Below, in pieces: positions 11,911 through 23,784 of a DNA stretch of 64,000 bases (position 1 is its first letter; each line of letters starts with the position of its first letter). The position numbers and the translations under genes are program-made. The notes below the pieces were generated by a model, which was not told the DNA's origin, did no database searches, and was given only the letters and a program-made list of their open reading frames with translations. This DNA comes from Ipomoea triloba. Taxonomy: Eukaryota; Streptophyta; Magnoliopsida; Solanales; Convolvulaceae. The stretch spans positions 3,264,978-3,328,977 of the forward strand of contig NC_044922.1 in the NCBI RefSeq assembly GCF_003576645.1, read 5' to 3'.

Positions 11911-13748
11911 GATGAGTTATTAAATTTAGGGCTCAAACTTAATAAAATGTATATTTACGACAATATAAGTATTTAGAAGAAAAATAAGGATGAATGTGTG
12001 TAAATATGTCAACATTGGCAACAATAATTTTGAGGATTTTTTTTTTTTTTTTTGGTTTTGGATATTCTAAGATAAATCTGCATGATTCATGGAATCCTGT
12101 TTTAGCATTAAGGCGTTGGGCGGGTGGCCCTGTCCCTCTCCTTCCACCACGCACTAACTTCTTTAAAATCTCAGCAAATTCTTTAAATCCTATTTCATAT
12201 CGACGTTTTCTCTCCCATTATATTATCATTTATTTATTTTTTTTTTTCCATTTTTGCGAAATAAAGAAGCTTTGCTGTTCTTGACACACCTTCTGCATCA
12301 TCATCCTTTGGCCTTTTCTTCCTCACCCGCTATCCGTTCAGCACCAATCCGCGTAACCACTACCCAACTCCCTCCTTGCCAAAACTCGTGTCTTTTTTAA
12401 TCATTGAAAACCGTCATCGGTTACTTCTCGAGTTCTCGCCCCTTCCCAATCCCCTTTTTATTCATCACTCTAGCATTTCTAGATCAGTCACAGATCTCTT
12501 GTTTTCTCCGCTTTCTCAGCTTTATCGGTTCTGCTCTTCTGATTTTCAAATGGGGTATGCTTTTTTTCTCTTTTGGGTTTTTGATTCTGGTGATTGGGGT
12601 ATGTTGGTGTTTAAAGTTTGTATCTTTATTTGATTTGATTGACTGTAATTTGCAGGATCGATAAGGAGTTGTTCTCTTGAATTGGAAATTTGCTTTTTTT
12701 ATTTTGGGTAATTTTTTATTTCTATCGTTTTGTTTTTGAACTTTTGCTGTGATCAATCATTCATAGGGATTAGGGAAGCATGATGGGTTTAAAGATCGAT
12801 TCTGTGGGAGTTGGATCGTTGATGCTTGTGTTTTGTTGTGTTTCTGTTGCCTCTTGTATGGTGATGTAAATTTAGTATGATCAACTGATCAAGTGCTGAT
12901 TTTGATGGAAACTATGAGGCAAACAAAGATTTTATTCACTAGTTGATTTATTGCATTTCTCTTATTTCCCTTGCTTGAGTGAAAGTAATGGTTTTTCTTC
13001 TTTTGGGTGGGATGAGGAAAACAGAAGAAAAAGAAATAGCCTTTGCAATTGTAAATTGCTGCATTTTGATACTTGTACAGAAAAGAGAATTATTTTATTG
13101 GTTTTTTGGTCCTCGGGCTTTATGTTGATATGTTGTTGAAGTTATGAGCCTAAAATACTTCTCGAGTTTAAGTGATCCCAATCTGTTTTACTGCATGTTG
13201 CATTGGCGAAAATCTTGGTTTTAACATGAAGTCTGCATATGTTTCCTAAATTCTCATTTGGCATATCCTCTTTGAATTAACCCCTCCCGTTTCTTGATGG
13301 ATTAGTGTGGAATATCAATATGCTTATTTCATGAATGTAGGGTAGATGACAGAGCCAAGTAGTGAACTGGCCACAACCTTTCTGTCTCCTTTTTACGGTT
13401 TAGTGTACAATTAACCATTGTTTGAGCTGATTATATATTTTCTGATTCATGGCATCTATCTTGGAATCTTTGTAGGTTAGGACTTAGGATTGCTGCACTT
13501 TATGACCATCATTACTAAAAGATCTCATTAGGTTCTGAATCTTTTTATTTGCAATTTTTTTCGATGTATCATGCTGAAATATTGCGTGGATTCTTGGACT
13601 TGAGAACTATTGCTCCACTACCTGTGTTTGATGTTCAAAGCTGCTTTAACAATTGAAGTCAAGGCTAGATTACTAAGTACATATGCTTTCCTTGTTTTCT
13701 GCAGCCGGATTTCCAGTCTGTTTTGTGCTTAAATAATTACTGTGCAAA
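11911..13748 (+). other. Probable promoter, 5' UTR and leader intron(s) of the RING gene
   Basis: Pyrimidine-rich sequence at about 12290-12540 looks like a plant promoter and leader. Acceptor-like TTGCAG at about 12650 and TCTGCAG ending at 13704, 45 bases before the start codon, suggest at least one leader intron. No conserved protein frame is seen. Confidence 0.4.
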
Positions 13749-16374
13749 ATGCTAGGAGAAAACAACAACAATAACACACTTCCTGTTTTCCTCAACGATA
13801 ACGGCTTCCAGTACCCTACTAACACATCAAATCAGCTGCAGTTATTCGGAAACTGTATGTTCCTGCTTATTCTATCAAGCTGTTTTGATACTTTGATTTA
13901 AATATCATCACATATAGTGTCATAGGTGTTTGTTTTTGTCGTTAATTGATTCTTTTGGTCTTACGTTGCTTTTTGAAACATTAGCATTGCTCTGTGCTTA
14001 TAATCGCGTACCTAAACTTGTCCAAATTGAAGAATTTGTTAATTTTGTTTCCTTCTATTTCTTGTTTCTTTTACCGCTTTTAAGCTTTCCATGAATGAAC
14101 ACTAAACATTACTCCATAATCCATAATTTTTTTGTGCCCCTCACCCTTCCATATGTGTACTCTCTCTTCATGTCAAATGCTTGGGAGTGGCTTATTGCTA
14201 ACTAGGGTAATGCCTAGTAAATGAAGTGCCATATCCAAAGAGTAATAAAATCGTTAAGTACTACTTGAAAATAAACTTATCGGGATATGTTAAAGGAAAA
14301 ACATCTAGTGTCAAATATAGTAGAATAATTGTTGGATATGACTAATTCTTTCTCTCCGAGCAAGATAAATAGGTAACACGTTATTGACCTTTAGATTCTT
14401 CTTGAACTTGGTCATGAGTTCCCTCATGTTACATCTTTAGTCTGTGATCATGGTATTTCTTGATGCTGCTATTCATTTTGTTGAAATAGTAAGCATATTC
14501 TTGGGTTCTTAATCGTTTAATTTAACGTTGATCAAGCCACAGTACCTGTTGGGTTCAACGTCAATCCAACAAATTATTTTGGGGGCGAGCATAACACGGC
14601 TCTAGTTAGGCCTAACAAACGAGTCAAGGATGCAGAGAACACACCAATGCAACAGAAGCTTCAGATTTCCCTGAATAATAATGTCGGCCTTGATGACGCT
14701 GATCCACCGGTGAGGATCTCCGCCCACAATCCAGTTTCGACTGGTTTAAGGCTGTCGTACGATGATGATGAGCGCAACTCTTCTGTCACGTCAAGTGGAA
14801 GTATGAATGCTTCATCGTCGGTTATGTTATCTCTTACTGACGACTTTAAAACGGAACTTGACAACCAAAAGAGAGAATTTGATCAGTATCTGAAGACTCA
14901 GGTAATATCGGCTAACATTAGAGTTGCTATTAATGTTCCTTCCTAATTGACGCTTGTATTCAAATTCACCATAGTCACTATATCTCAAAATAGATTCTCA
15001 TTCTTAGTTATGATCCAGTTCCTGTCACAAATATCCTTCCATTTCAAATTCATCATAGTTGCAGACTTACTATATCTTAGTAAAAGATGTCATTTTTGGA
15101 CCTTAACCGGTTACCAAGTATTTTAGTCGTTTGTGGGGGTGGGGGTGGTGCAGTGTGCATGACTGTGTGCTAATTAAGTTATACCTAGATCTATGTGCAT
15201 GCACAATAATGAAAAATCGTGAAAGCGATGAACCAATTAACTTTTAGAGTCCAGATGCCAAGCACCTTGTGCTCAGATGGCATGTAGTGACTCTCCCATA
15301 TGGGAGGTCATGAGATCGAGCCTCAGTGGAGGTGTTGTTGACTCTTAGTGCTTCAATAGGTTGAGACAGTATAGATGAACAGATACTACAATGTAATAGA
15401 GTCAGTAGCACTCAAAAAAAGAATCATCTTTTACATGTCAAAGGACAAAGGCTCCTTCGTATATATATTTTTATGAAAAATTTTATGGACCTAAGTACTC
15501 TTTCCTCTTTACTAGCTACACTGTTCAATTAGCATAATATACTTAAATTGCCCTTTTTTTATAGCATAATATACTTAAATTGCTGTTTTTTTTATAGCAT
15601 AATATAGTATAAATTGCTCTTTGCTATCTGCTGATGCTTCACTTAGAAAGTATTCCATAGTATTTTCATGCTAAACTCTATTAGTGATCATATTGCACCG
15701 ATTTTGAAAAAGCTATGTAAATGATAGTACGTTGGAATTATCTGTCTTGATGGGTTGATATGCTTTCATATTTTGTTGTCTTATGGGATCGTTCGTGTTG
15801 TTGCTTATAACAGGAAGAAACTCTGACAAAAGGGCTGAGGGATATAAAGCGTAGACACATGGCTGCTTTTCTGGGTGCTATGCAGAAAAGCGCTAGCAAA
15901 AAGATGCACGAGAAGGATGTTGAGCTGGAGAGCATAAACAGGAAAAACAAGGAACTGGTGGACAGAATCAAGCAAACGGCTTCAGAAGCCCAGAACTGGT
16001 GTTACAGGGCCAAGTACAACGAGTCTGTGGCCACGATGCTGAAAACGAACCTTCAACGCGCAATGCACAGCGCGGAGCAAGCCAAGGAAGGGTTTGGAGA
16101 CAGCGAGATGGACGATGCTACCTCCGGGGTTCACCCCAAGTTCGGCCTAAGCGTCGGGGTCGGGGGGGGGGGTGGTAGTAGTAGTTCCGCCGCAAAACCA
16201 CCGCAACAAGCGAAGGAGTTCTTGATTTGCCGAGCCTGCAAATCGAAGGAGGTATCGATCTTATTGTTGCCTTGCAGGCACCTGTGTTTGTGTGTAGATT
16301 GTGAAAAGTCAGTGAGTGTGTGCCCTGTGTGCCAAATGGCTAGAGCCACTACTTTCCGGGTTTATCTGTCTTGA
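13749..16374 (+). CDS. BOI/BRG-type RING E3 ubiquitin ligase
   Basis: Three coding exons (13749-13854, 14543-14901, 15814-16374) join in frame to give 341 aa. The N-terminus (MLGENNNNNTLPVFLNDNGF) is followed by VPVGFN-type and RPNKR segments seen in the BOI/BRG (S-RNase-binding-protein-like) family. The middle third is a charged helical region rich in K and E (roughly residues 160-240), likely a coiled coil. The C-terminus (residues 294-341) is a C3HC4 RING with ligands C294, C297, C309, H311, C315, C318, C325 and C328, ending FRVYLS as in the family. Members ubiquitinate targets such as MYB factors and restrain cell death and gibberellin responses; which paralogue this is cannot be told. 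A run of Gly encoded by G-rich DNA at 16159-16173 sits before the RING. Two large introns (688 and 912 bases) separate the exons, the second holding a SINE. Confidence 0.9.
15261..15420 (+). mobile_element. SINE family A, near full length, in a RING-gene intron
   Basis: The head AGCACCTTGTGCTCAGATGG, the box-B-like GATCGAGCCTCAGTGGA, the body (TTGACTCTTAGTGCTTCAAT) and the tail 'ACTCAAAAAAA' match the copy at 30720-30882. It lies in the sense direction in intron 2. Confidence 0.75.
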
Positions 16375-16679
16375 TGAAATATCAACCAAACCCAAATACC
16401 TTACAGTTGAAAGAATTTATTTATCTTGAAAAACAATGGTGTTACTTTATTCACTGTTGTGAGTGAAAGTTGTGGAATAGTACACAAGTTTCTTGATACC
16501 CCATTTTTGGTGAACCAAATTTCCATCCATTTCTTTTCTATGATCCATGCATGCTTGATGTTTTGTGGTTTTACCTCAACTATATTTTGCTCAAAAAGTT
16601 TCTATAAATGTTTAGTTCAAATGTGATAACAAAAAAAAAAAAAAAAAAAACAATGGCATAATTTAGTGTTCTTTACAGT

Positions 16680-16872
16680 TACCTTTACTAGTACCTAAAA
16701 GAGTTCATGTTTAAGGTTACAAGTTCGACTCCTAGCGAAAGTGGTCTGTTGACCTTTTTGGTTTGAGCTAGACAGCAATGTTCAATTTAGGCTGATTTAC
16801 TTGTTTGCGATTCTTTGCGAGCTAGGATCACAAAAACGAGATTTATCTTTTTTTTTTTTTTTTTTTTTTTAT
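16680..16872 (+). mobile_element. SINE family B copy with long T-run
   Basis: The core GTTCGACTCCTAGCGAAAG and the body GGCTGATTTACTTGTTTGCG followed by 'GAGCTAGGATCACAAA' match the better preserved copy at 39609-39806. A second partial body copy follows at about 16915-16960. It lies just after the RING-gene 3' end. Confidence 0.6.
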
Positions 16873-17344
16873 GAGATCTATCTTTTCCACATCCTCAATA
16901 GTGGGGCAGATTTTTCTTGTCACAAAGCGAGCTAGGATCACAAAGCGAGACAGTAATGTTCAATCTAGTGAACCCTGGTCACGGTATAAGGATTTTTCTA
17001 GGTTGATACCATCATCTTTCTATTACAGTTTATTCTTCTTATATGGTTTGTGAGTTATTAGTTGCAGAGTATTATATAGGATCAGAGTTTATCATGTGCA
17101 TATTCTCGGAATGCCTCGGATAGATCCTCTAGTAGTGACAGTTTATTTATTTATTTTTTAACTAAGTTCAAGGAATTTTTTTTTAAAATAAAAAAGAAGA
17201 GAAAAAAAAAAAAAAAACTACATCTGGCACCAAATAACACCATGTAAAACTCGTGTTTCAACGCAAATGAACTTCCAAATTTCTTTCTTCAATTCTCACT
17301 AAATATAGTTTAATCATTGTCATGAAGCACCATTTGGGGTTGTT

Positions 17345-17915
17345 ATGCCGTGGACCCAGGTCCACTTTGCAAGGTGGACTTGAGTCTACATTCACATACA
17401 CTATACTCTACATTCACAGTTTGTAAACTCCACATTCACACATTACAGGATAATATGTTTAGTAACTATACTCTACATTCATATACACTATACTCTACAT
17501 TCACAATTTGTAAACTCCACATTCACACATTTAAAACTCTATATTCACAGGTCCTATACTCCACATTCACAACTTGAGAACTCCACATTCACACATTACA
17601 GAACTACAAGTTGCTAGAACTTCTTAATTCTATTACAGATTTACACATGCATAACTCTACATTTACGATTTCTATACTCCATATTCACAATTTGAAACCT
17701 CCACATTCACACATTTCTGGGCAACTCTACATTCACACAATCATAAATTTACATTCACAATTTCTATACTCTATATTCACACTTTGAAACCTCTACATTC
17801 ACATATTTTTGGACAACTCTATATCCAGCAATATGTTTACTAATTAAAAAAAAAAGAGACAAAAACGACGTAGTTTTGGACTCAGGTCCACCTGGGTCCA
17901 CAACATAATTTGCCC
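17345..17915. repeat. Short-motif array element (CTCCACATTCACAC type) with inverted ends
   Basis: About 450 bases consist of variants of 'CTCCACATTCACA', 'CTATACTCTACATTCACA' and 'TTTGTAAACTC'. The left end is GTGGACCCAGGTCCACTTTG and the right end, read on the minus strand, is GTGGACCCAGGTGGACCTGA, so the two ends are inverted copies with a ~12-bp indel. The outer right border continues CACAACATAATTTGCCC. There is no coding capacity beyond accidental frames. Confidence 0.75.
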
Positions 17916-18832
17916 ACCATTTGCGACTCCTCCATTTCACATGATTAGTGTGTCAAACACGTGGAGACACAATAAAAGTTTTCTCATAGTATATATATTT
18001 TGATAAAAGATGTGAAGAAAACCCCGGATACAAAATCAAAGCCCATGAATAGGCACAATACATTGAGCAACAATACCCATATTGTCACGTCACAAAAATG
18101 CAAGAAGCAAAATCGTTCCATAAAAAATAAAGATCTTGCCTATTTATAGTAACAAAATAATATAATCTTAAAAGTTCTAAAGATAATGATTAATTAAAAG
18201 TATTGAAGATCTAAATATTGTTATGAATAACATATTTACATCACCTATCAAATAATATCTAAAAGTATATAACGAAAAAAGTACATATTAAAAGTACATT
18301 TACTATATTTATACAGAATATAAATAACTTGAATGAGAAGTTGTATCTTTTAGTTCCTTTTTTTTTTCTGAAAAGTATCTATTAGTTCTTCCTCATCAAC
18401 CCCTCCTCTTTACCTTTTACTTCCTAATGCATTTATATGTTCTCCTAACAGGACAATATTTGACGAATTTTCATTTTATATTCTCTCACAAATTTTGGAT
18501 GTGAACATTTTTATGTGAATATACTTAAAGAAAAATAATTAATACTTATTTGTTAGAGAGTAGAATTAAAATATGCATAATAAAATTCTTTTTATCTATT
18601 CAACTATACCTTTTCAACTTATTATAGCACAAAGAGTCAATACCCATCAACTGTATATGCTAGCATATAACTCCTTTTTTAAATGCGCCAAAATCCAAAA
18701 ACCAAATTCCATTATCTTATCTGATCCGATCGTCCAATCATCACTGACAGCACCACTCGCATTCCGCCAATATCACCTTCTCTTCTTCAAGTTTCTTGGG
18801 AACCACCCAATCACTGCTCACTACGCCGAGCA
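17916..18832. other. Intergenic and probable MenB promoter/leader
   Basis: AT-rich DNA up to about 18700, then a pyrimidine-rich stretch (18700-18832) typical of a leader upstream of the start at 18833. No other gene is seen. Confidence 0.45.
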
Positions 18833-21800
18833 ATGTCGGGAGCATCTGAGAAGCGCCTCATCACCACCGCCACAAGGAGGGTGGCGTCCGTCGCCAATCA
18901 CCTCCTGCCGCCGCAACCACCTCCCTGCTCTCTCCCCTCAATTGGCTCGTCGACTTGCAGCTCGTCCATGAACGACAGCTACCACAGAGTTCACGGCGAA
19001 GTCCCCGCTCACGTGCCTGCTTGGAGATTGGTCCCTTCCGATGACTCCGGCAAGGACTTCACTGATATCATTTACGAGAAAGCCGCCGGAGAAGCCATTG
19101 CTAAGGTACTACAATGTGCTTGCCCTTACATATTATCCCGTTTTATTTTCCAATTTTGACTTATTTGACAACTATTAGCCGTTTGACTTGGTTAAGCAAT
19201 CAATATAAGTGTTTGATTAATTAACTTTTTTAATAGTTTGATGCTCAAAAATGTTAGAATTCAAAGAGATGCTCAAAACAGGTTTGTCGATCAACATTTT
19301 GGCCCTGTTTGGTAAATAATCAGCCTATCAGCCAATTTTGGCTTATTTGACCACTATTAGTTGTTTGGTTAATAAGTTTTTTGTAACTCCAAGATGCTAA
19401 AATTCAAAAGCTACTCAAAGCAGCCTTTTCAATTAGCTTTTTGAGCAAAGAAATTATACCAAACAGCTATAAGCAAACAGCTAATTTATCAAACAACTTT
19501 CTACAATCAGCTTATATTATCAACAAATCATACCTTCTAACCCAAACAACCAACCCAATCAGCCAACAGCCATTTACCAAACAGGGCCTTTGAAAAAGTT
19601 ATTTTGAATGTAATAGTTATCATCTAACAACTAATTTACCAAACATCTTTTTACACTAAGCTAATATTATCACTAGTCAAACTCCCTATTTACCAAACAC
19701 TCCTATGTTTTTTATTGGGAAAGTTCACAACTTTTGTAAGAAAGTCTTGAAATTCAGTGCAAAAGAAAAGAATTCAAGCTCATAGTTGAGTATGATAGTT
19801 GATCAGTAGAAGTTATTGCCAAAGTTATTTGGCTTTCTTCTGGAATCTGTATAAAGAATAATATCGACAACAGTTTCAGAGAGACTGTTATATTTTATAT
19901 AGCATTGTCTGGATTACAAAAAGGTTCTGTTTCATATATATTCTCGTTTTAACATTTGCCTCTTGACAGATAACCATTAATAGACCAGAGAGAAGGAATG
20001 CTTTCAGGCCTCATACAATTAAGGAACTTATTCGTGCATTTAATGATGCCAGGGATGATGGTTCTGTGGGGGTCATCATTCTCACAGGGAAGGTAACTCT
20101 CTAATTCTACTAATTTCTCATATTTGATACAGAAAAAAAGAAAGATGATCTAGAATTTCATAGGTTTTCAACAATATCTAACAATTTGAAACAGTGTTGA
20201 TAACACTACTGTCTGAGGGTGGGATTGGTGAAACCTGAAAATTGGGTTAAAGAAGAAGTTATTCATTTTTTTAATTTATTTTTAGTGACAATGGAAACCC
20301 GCAGCCACTAGCCCTCTATCGAGGGTGTGCATTTGTGATTTGTAAACCCCGTCTTATGACCCTAGCCGACAAAGGACCACAAGGAGGTAAATCTGCTGAT
20401 AGTCAAACTTGTAACCTTGTAGTTACTAAGTTAACAGCTTGACCTACTTGGTTGGGGTTGCCCCTAAAGAAGAAATTTTTGATATTATGGAAAACAGTTT
20501 GATCCTTAACCTGTGATAAGTTTAAAAAGAGAAAAAAGAAGCCTATGCTTTTAACATTTTCTGTTGAAGATCTCTAAACTCTTTCCTGCCCTGATATGTA
20601 CTGGTTCCTTTGTCATAGATGGACCTAAATGTGTGTCTGTGTGTGTATTTTTCGTTCTTGCTTCACTAATTAATTGTTTGATTGATCTATTGGTTAAACA
20701 TTTCAAGAGTCATCTTGTGTATGGCTTTTTAAATGCATGATTATTAATGAATTTTCGTGTAATATCATATTTGCCTTTATATGTCTTGCGGCAGGGGACT
20801 AAGGCATTCTGTAGCGGTGGTGATCAGGCATTAAGAAACAAGGATGGCTATGTAGATTATGAAAATTTTGGCCGTCTCAATGTTTTGGATTTACAAGTAC
20901 AGTATAATGATTTAATCTTGATGTTTAACTGTTTACATAACATTGAATTTGCTCCCCTTGGGTACATCTGCATCTAGACCATTACATATTTCTTTTTATT
21001 TCGTGAATTCGATTTTCTTTTATAGTTTAATATGTCACCACCTTAAATCCCTAAAAGGGTTTAGGATTTATGAATTTAAATTCCAAAACTGAGCAAATGA
21101 AGTGTATACTGTGATATAGTTACTAGCCTGACTGTAATAAAATTCTTAACTCATGCTTCACCTGAGAAGCTTATATTAAAAATTAATTTTCAATATTAGT
21201 GTTTGCCATTTTGCTGTCCTATTGACCTAGAAGTTGCCAAATGACGAGCTTCAGATAACAAGCAATAGGAGCCAGTGAAAATTTTCACAACTAGTTTCAC
21301 GTTACGTGCATCTGATTCATTACTTCATTTTGTCAAAGATTTTTGCCTTGAAATGCAGGTTCAAATTCGCCGTCTTCCAAAACCAGTAATAGCAATGGTA
21401 AAGTGTCACTTTTTGTCCCTCTTTCTCTTCATTTCTGCCATCGAAGCTTTGTTTTGGAGTACTATTTGTGAGATTCACTTTGGGAACACGCATCTCCCTC
21501 TTGTCCAAAAACAAGGTTGCAGGTTATGCTGTTGGGGGAGGGCATGTGTTGCACATGGTTTGCGATCTGACGATTGCAGCAGATAATGCTATATTTGGTC
21601 AGACCGGTCCAAAGGTTTTCTTTCTCTCGCTTCTTGGTTGTACATCTTATCTTACTTCCACCGCTATAGTATATCGAACACAAATCTTTAAGCTGTACTA
21701 ACCTGCCACCGGGGACATAAAATCTATCTGATGCCAAAATATATCCGTTTTATGCTATGTAAAAATTGCAGGTAGGGAGCTTCGACGCTGGTTATGGAAG

Positions 21801-22665
21801 TTCCATAATGTCCCGTTTGGTGAGATTCAAATATAAATATGTTTATTTGCACCATTTCTTTCCATTAAAGCAATTGTGAATGCCCTTCCATTACAAGGAT
21901 GAATCAAATGGCTTAACATGCATCTTTCTGTGAATTTCTGTTATCGATTTTCTTTTTGTTGGTTGGACAGGTTGGTCCGAAGAAGGCTCGTGAAATGTGG
22001 TTTTTGACAAGGTTTTATACCGCTTCTGATGCAGAGAAAATGGGACTTGTAAACACTGTTGTCCCGGTGAGTTCATCTATAGCAAAATGGAAGATAACTG
22101 ATACTCTTTCTAACCGAGCCAGTTGTGATCTATCAGAGATTAGCAGCACGTCGTTCTCATGAACAACGTTAACGTTTTGTGTAGCAGAAGAAAAACTCTA
22201 GCGTTTTTAGTCATGGGTGCTGCTATCTCTGAGAGCTCACTCGCTTTCTTAGCGAGCATTCACTAACACACAATTATCTAATCGTCTTTCAGTTGGAGAA
22301 CCTGGAACAAGAAACCATCAAATGGTGTCGAGAGATCCTAAGAAACAGCCCAACTGCAATACGGGTGCTTAAATCAGCTCTCAATGCTGTCGACGATGGG
22401 CATGCTGGACTTCAGGTATCCATTCCATTTGAACTCTTTCTGGATTCAACTATACTGCCAGTTAAAAATGACAAGAGATGCAGTACTCAGTATCAGCAGG
22501 TGTCTGTGAATTGCTAAATATAGTTTACTCTTCATGAATGCCATTCAGGGGTTGGGAGGGGATGCAACCCTACTATTTTATGGAACTGATGAAGGCAATG
22601 AGGGGAAGAATGCTTATGTGCAGCGCAGACCACCAGATTTCTCTAAATTTCCCAGATTACCTTAG
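18833..22665 (+). CDS. MENB: 1,4-dihydroxy-2-naphthoyl-CoA synthase (naphthoate synthase), peroxisomal
   Basis: Nine exons (18833-19105, 19970-20092, 20795-20896, 21359-21397, 21516-21614, 21772-21819, 21971-22066, 22293-22415, 22549-22665), almost all whole-codon, give 1020 nt and 339 aa. It is a crotonase-fold enzyme: [11 protein letters not shown] (about residue 95), FCSGGDQ (137-143), [14 protein letters not shown] (oxyanion loop, 184-197), [15 protein letters not shown] (209-221) and the C-terminal [13 protein letters not shown] typical of MenB. It closes the second ring of phylloquinone (vitamin K1) from O-succinylbenzoyl-CoA. Near the N-terminus, R-V-A-S-V-A-N-H-L fits the peroxisomal PTS2 pattern, in line with the known peroxisomal site of this step in plants. 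Intron 1 carries nested MITEs and intron 2 a reversed SINE. Completeness and motif preservation point to a functional gene. Confidence 0.96.
19147..19705. mobile_element. Older Tourist-like MITE split by a younger one (MenB intron 1)
   Basis: The left piece (about 19147-19300: TTGACTTATTTGACAACTAT ... GATGCTCAAAA) and the right piece (19589-19705: CATCTAACAACTAATTTACC ... ATTTACCAAACACTCC) are the two halves of a copy of the same family as the inner element at 19301-19588. The left terminal repeat has decayed. Confidence 0.6.
19301..19588. mobile_element. Tourist-like (PIF/Harbinger-type) MITE, intact ends
   Basis: Terminal inverted repeats GGCCCTGTTTGGTAAAT and ATTTACCAAACAGGGCC are perfect over 17 bases. 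The element is 288 bp, flanked by TTT on both sides, consistent with a 3-bp target duplication. It lies in MenB intron 1 and is non-coding. A related copy lies at 54998-55316. Confidence 0.8.
20283..20475 (-). mobile_element. SINE family B, reverse orientation in MenB intron 2
   Basis: ATGACCCTAGCCGACAAAGG, AGGAGGTAAATCTGCTGATA and TTGGTTGGGGTTGCCCC are the reverse complement of the copy at 39609-39806. The promoter-box region is partly decayed (AACTTGTAACCTTGTAG). Confidence 0.6.
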
Positions 22666-22769
22666 TGTCCTAATTTCTGTATGGTGAAAATAAATTCTGT
22701 ATTTTGTATTGAGTTGTAGTGAAGTGATAAAATAAATTATGTGTTCTGTGTTGTGTTTGTGTTTTGAGG

Positions 22770-22860
22770 TTTTTTTTTTTTGGGGGTGACAAGGGAACCT
22801 ACAACCACTACTTGAAGGTCTGTACGGGGTAAACTTAGTTCATGTATAATAGTTCGCAAA
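22770..22860 (-). mobile_element. Degraded SINE-B-like fragment
   Basis: GGTGACAAGGGAACCTACAA, the tract CACTACTTGAAGG and GGGGTAAACTTAG resemble the 3' part of family B on the minus strand. Most of the element is missing; the assignment is tentative. Confidence 0.3.
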
Positions 22861-23225
22861 CTGCACAGGAGAGATACACCATACTAGGCTGCACAGGAGA
22901 GATACACCAGAGATACACCATACTAGGAAGATATGTGACGGACTCGACAGATACACCATACTAGGAAGATATGTGACGGACTCGACAGGAAGATATGTGA
23001 CGGACTAGACTAAGGGGGTGTTTGTGTTTTTTAAAAAAGTAATATGGTCACGGACTCGACAGATACACCATACTAGGAAGATATGTGACGGACTCGACAG
23101 GAAGATATGTGACAGACTAGACTAAGGGGGTGTTTGTGTTTTTTAAAAAAGTAATATGGTCTGAAGATATGTGACGGACTAGACTAAGGGGGTGTTTGTG
23201 TTTTTTTAAAAAGTAATATGGTCTT
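22861..23225. repeat. Complex tandem repeat array downstream of MenB
   Basis: Two interleaved unit types are seen. 'AGATACACCATACTAGGAAG' plus ATATGTGACGGACTCGACAG occurs two to three times. A longer unit beginning GAAGATATGTGACGGACTAG and ending 'AAAAGTAATATGGT' starts at 22989, 23101 and 23163. Copies are nearly identical, so the duplications are young. Confidence 0.85.
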
Positions 23226-23249
23226 GGAGGCAATCCCAAGAAAGCAAAC

Positions 23250-23358
23250 AATTGGCTTGATAATTACAATGTTCTAAGTCTGAGGCTCGAACTTGCCCCC
23301 TCCAACATGGGGTGCAACCAAATGTTACTACCGGATGCCACTAGACCACAAGGTCATT
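23250..23358 (-). mobile_element. SINE family A, reverse orientation
   Basis: GAGGCTCGAACTTGCCCCCT (reversed box B) and CCGGATGCCACTAGACCACA followed by AGGTCATTGG are the reverse complement of the family A head. The 3' body is not recognisable. Confidence 0.6.
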
Positions 23359-23784
23359 GGCAGAGTATTGTAGAGTTAAACAATAATTATTTTGTAGTTC
23401 CATTTTATTTAGTTGGTTAGTCTTCTTAATTATTTTTACACATCTCGTTATATAAAAACAAATGGTGATATTTTGAAATAGTTTAATTGTTCATATGAGG
23501 AATGTTGTAATAAAAAAAGCATAGGGGTGCCAAATAAAAGTAGTTATAAAATACAAGGTCCAAAAGTAGAATTAAATAGGCTTCCAATACTCCCACGCTT
23601 CCTAATGAAAGCCGTGAACTGAAAGTTTTATCAGCTCTCTCCGACCCGACGAACGGCAGAGTTTCCGACGACGTGAGAGGTTTATTTGAAACCCAATTAT
23701 ACTTTAAATCGTCGACTTTCATGGTAATGCATACAAAACCATGAAAACCTCAGCTCCTGAAGTCTGAACCCTAATCAAATTGTA
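23359..23784 (+). other. Intergenic; promoter and leader of VPS34
   Basis: AT-rich DNA to about 23590, then a more GC-rich leader (GCTCTCTCCGACCCGACGAA) running to the start codon at 23785. No other gene is seen. Confidence 0.4.

Noticed and set aside
12376..12756. Three overlapping 85-90-aa frames upstream of the RING gene
   Set aside because: Pyrimidine-rich leader and intron sequence read in several frames; no family resemblance.
17350..17577. 75-aa open frame beginning MDPGPLCK in the motif array
   Set aside because: It is only a translation of the repeated CATTCACA words; there is no conserved domain or gene context.
22861..23225. CRISPR-like repeat appearance
   Set aside because: This is a plant nuclear genome; units are contiguous and nested, with no unique spacers of fixed size.
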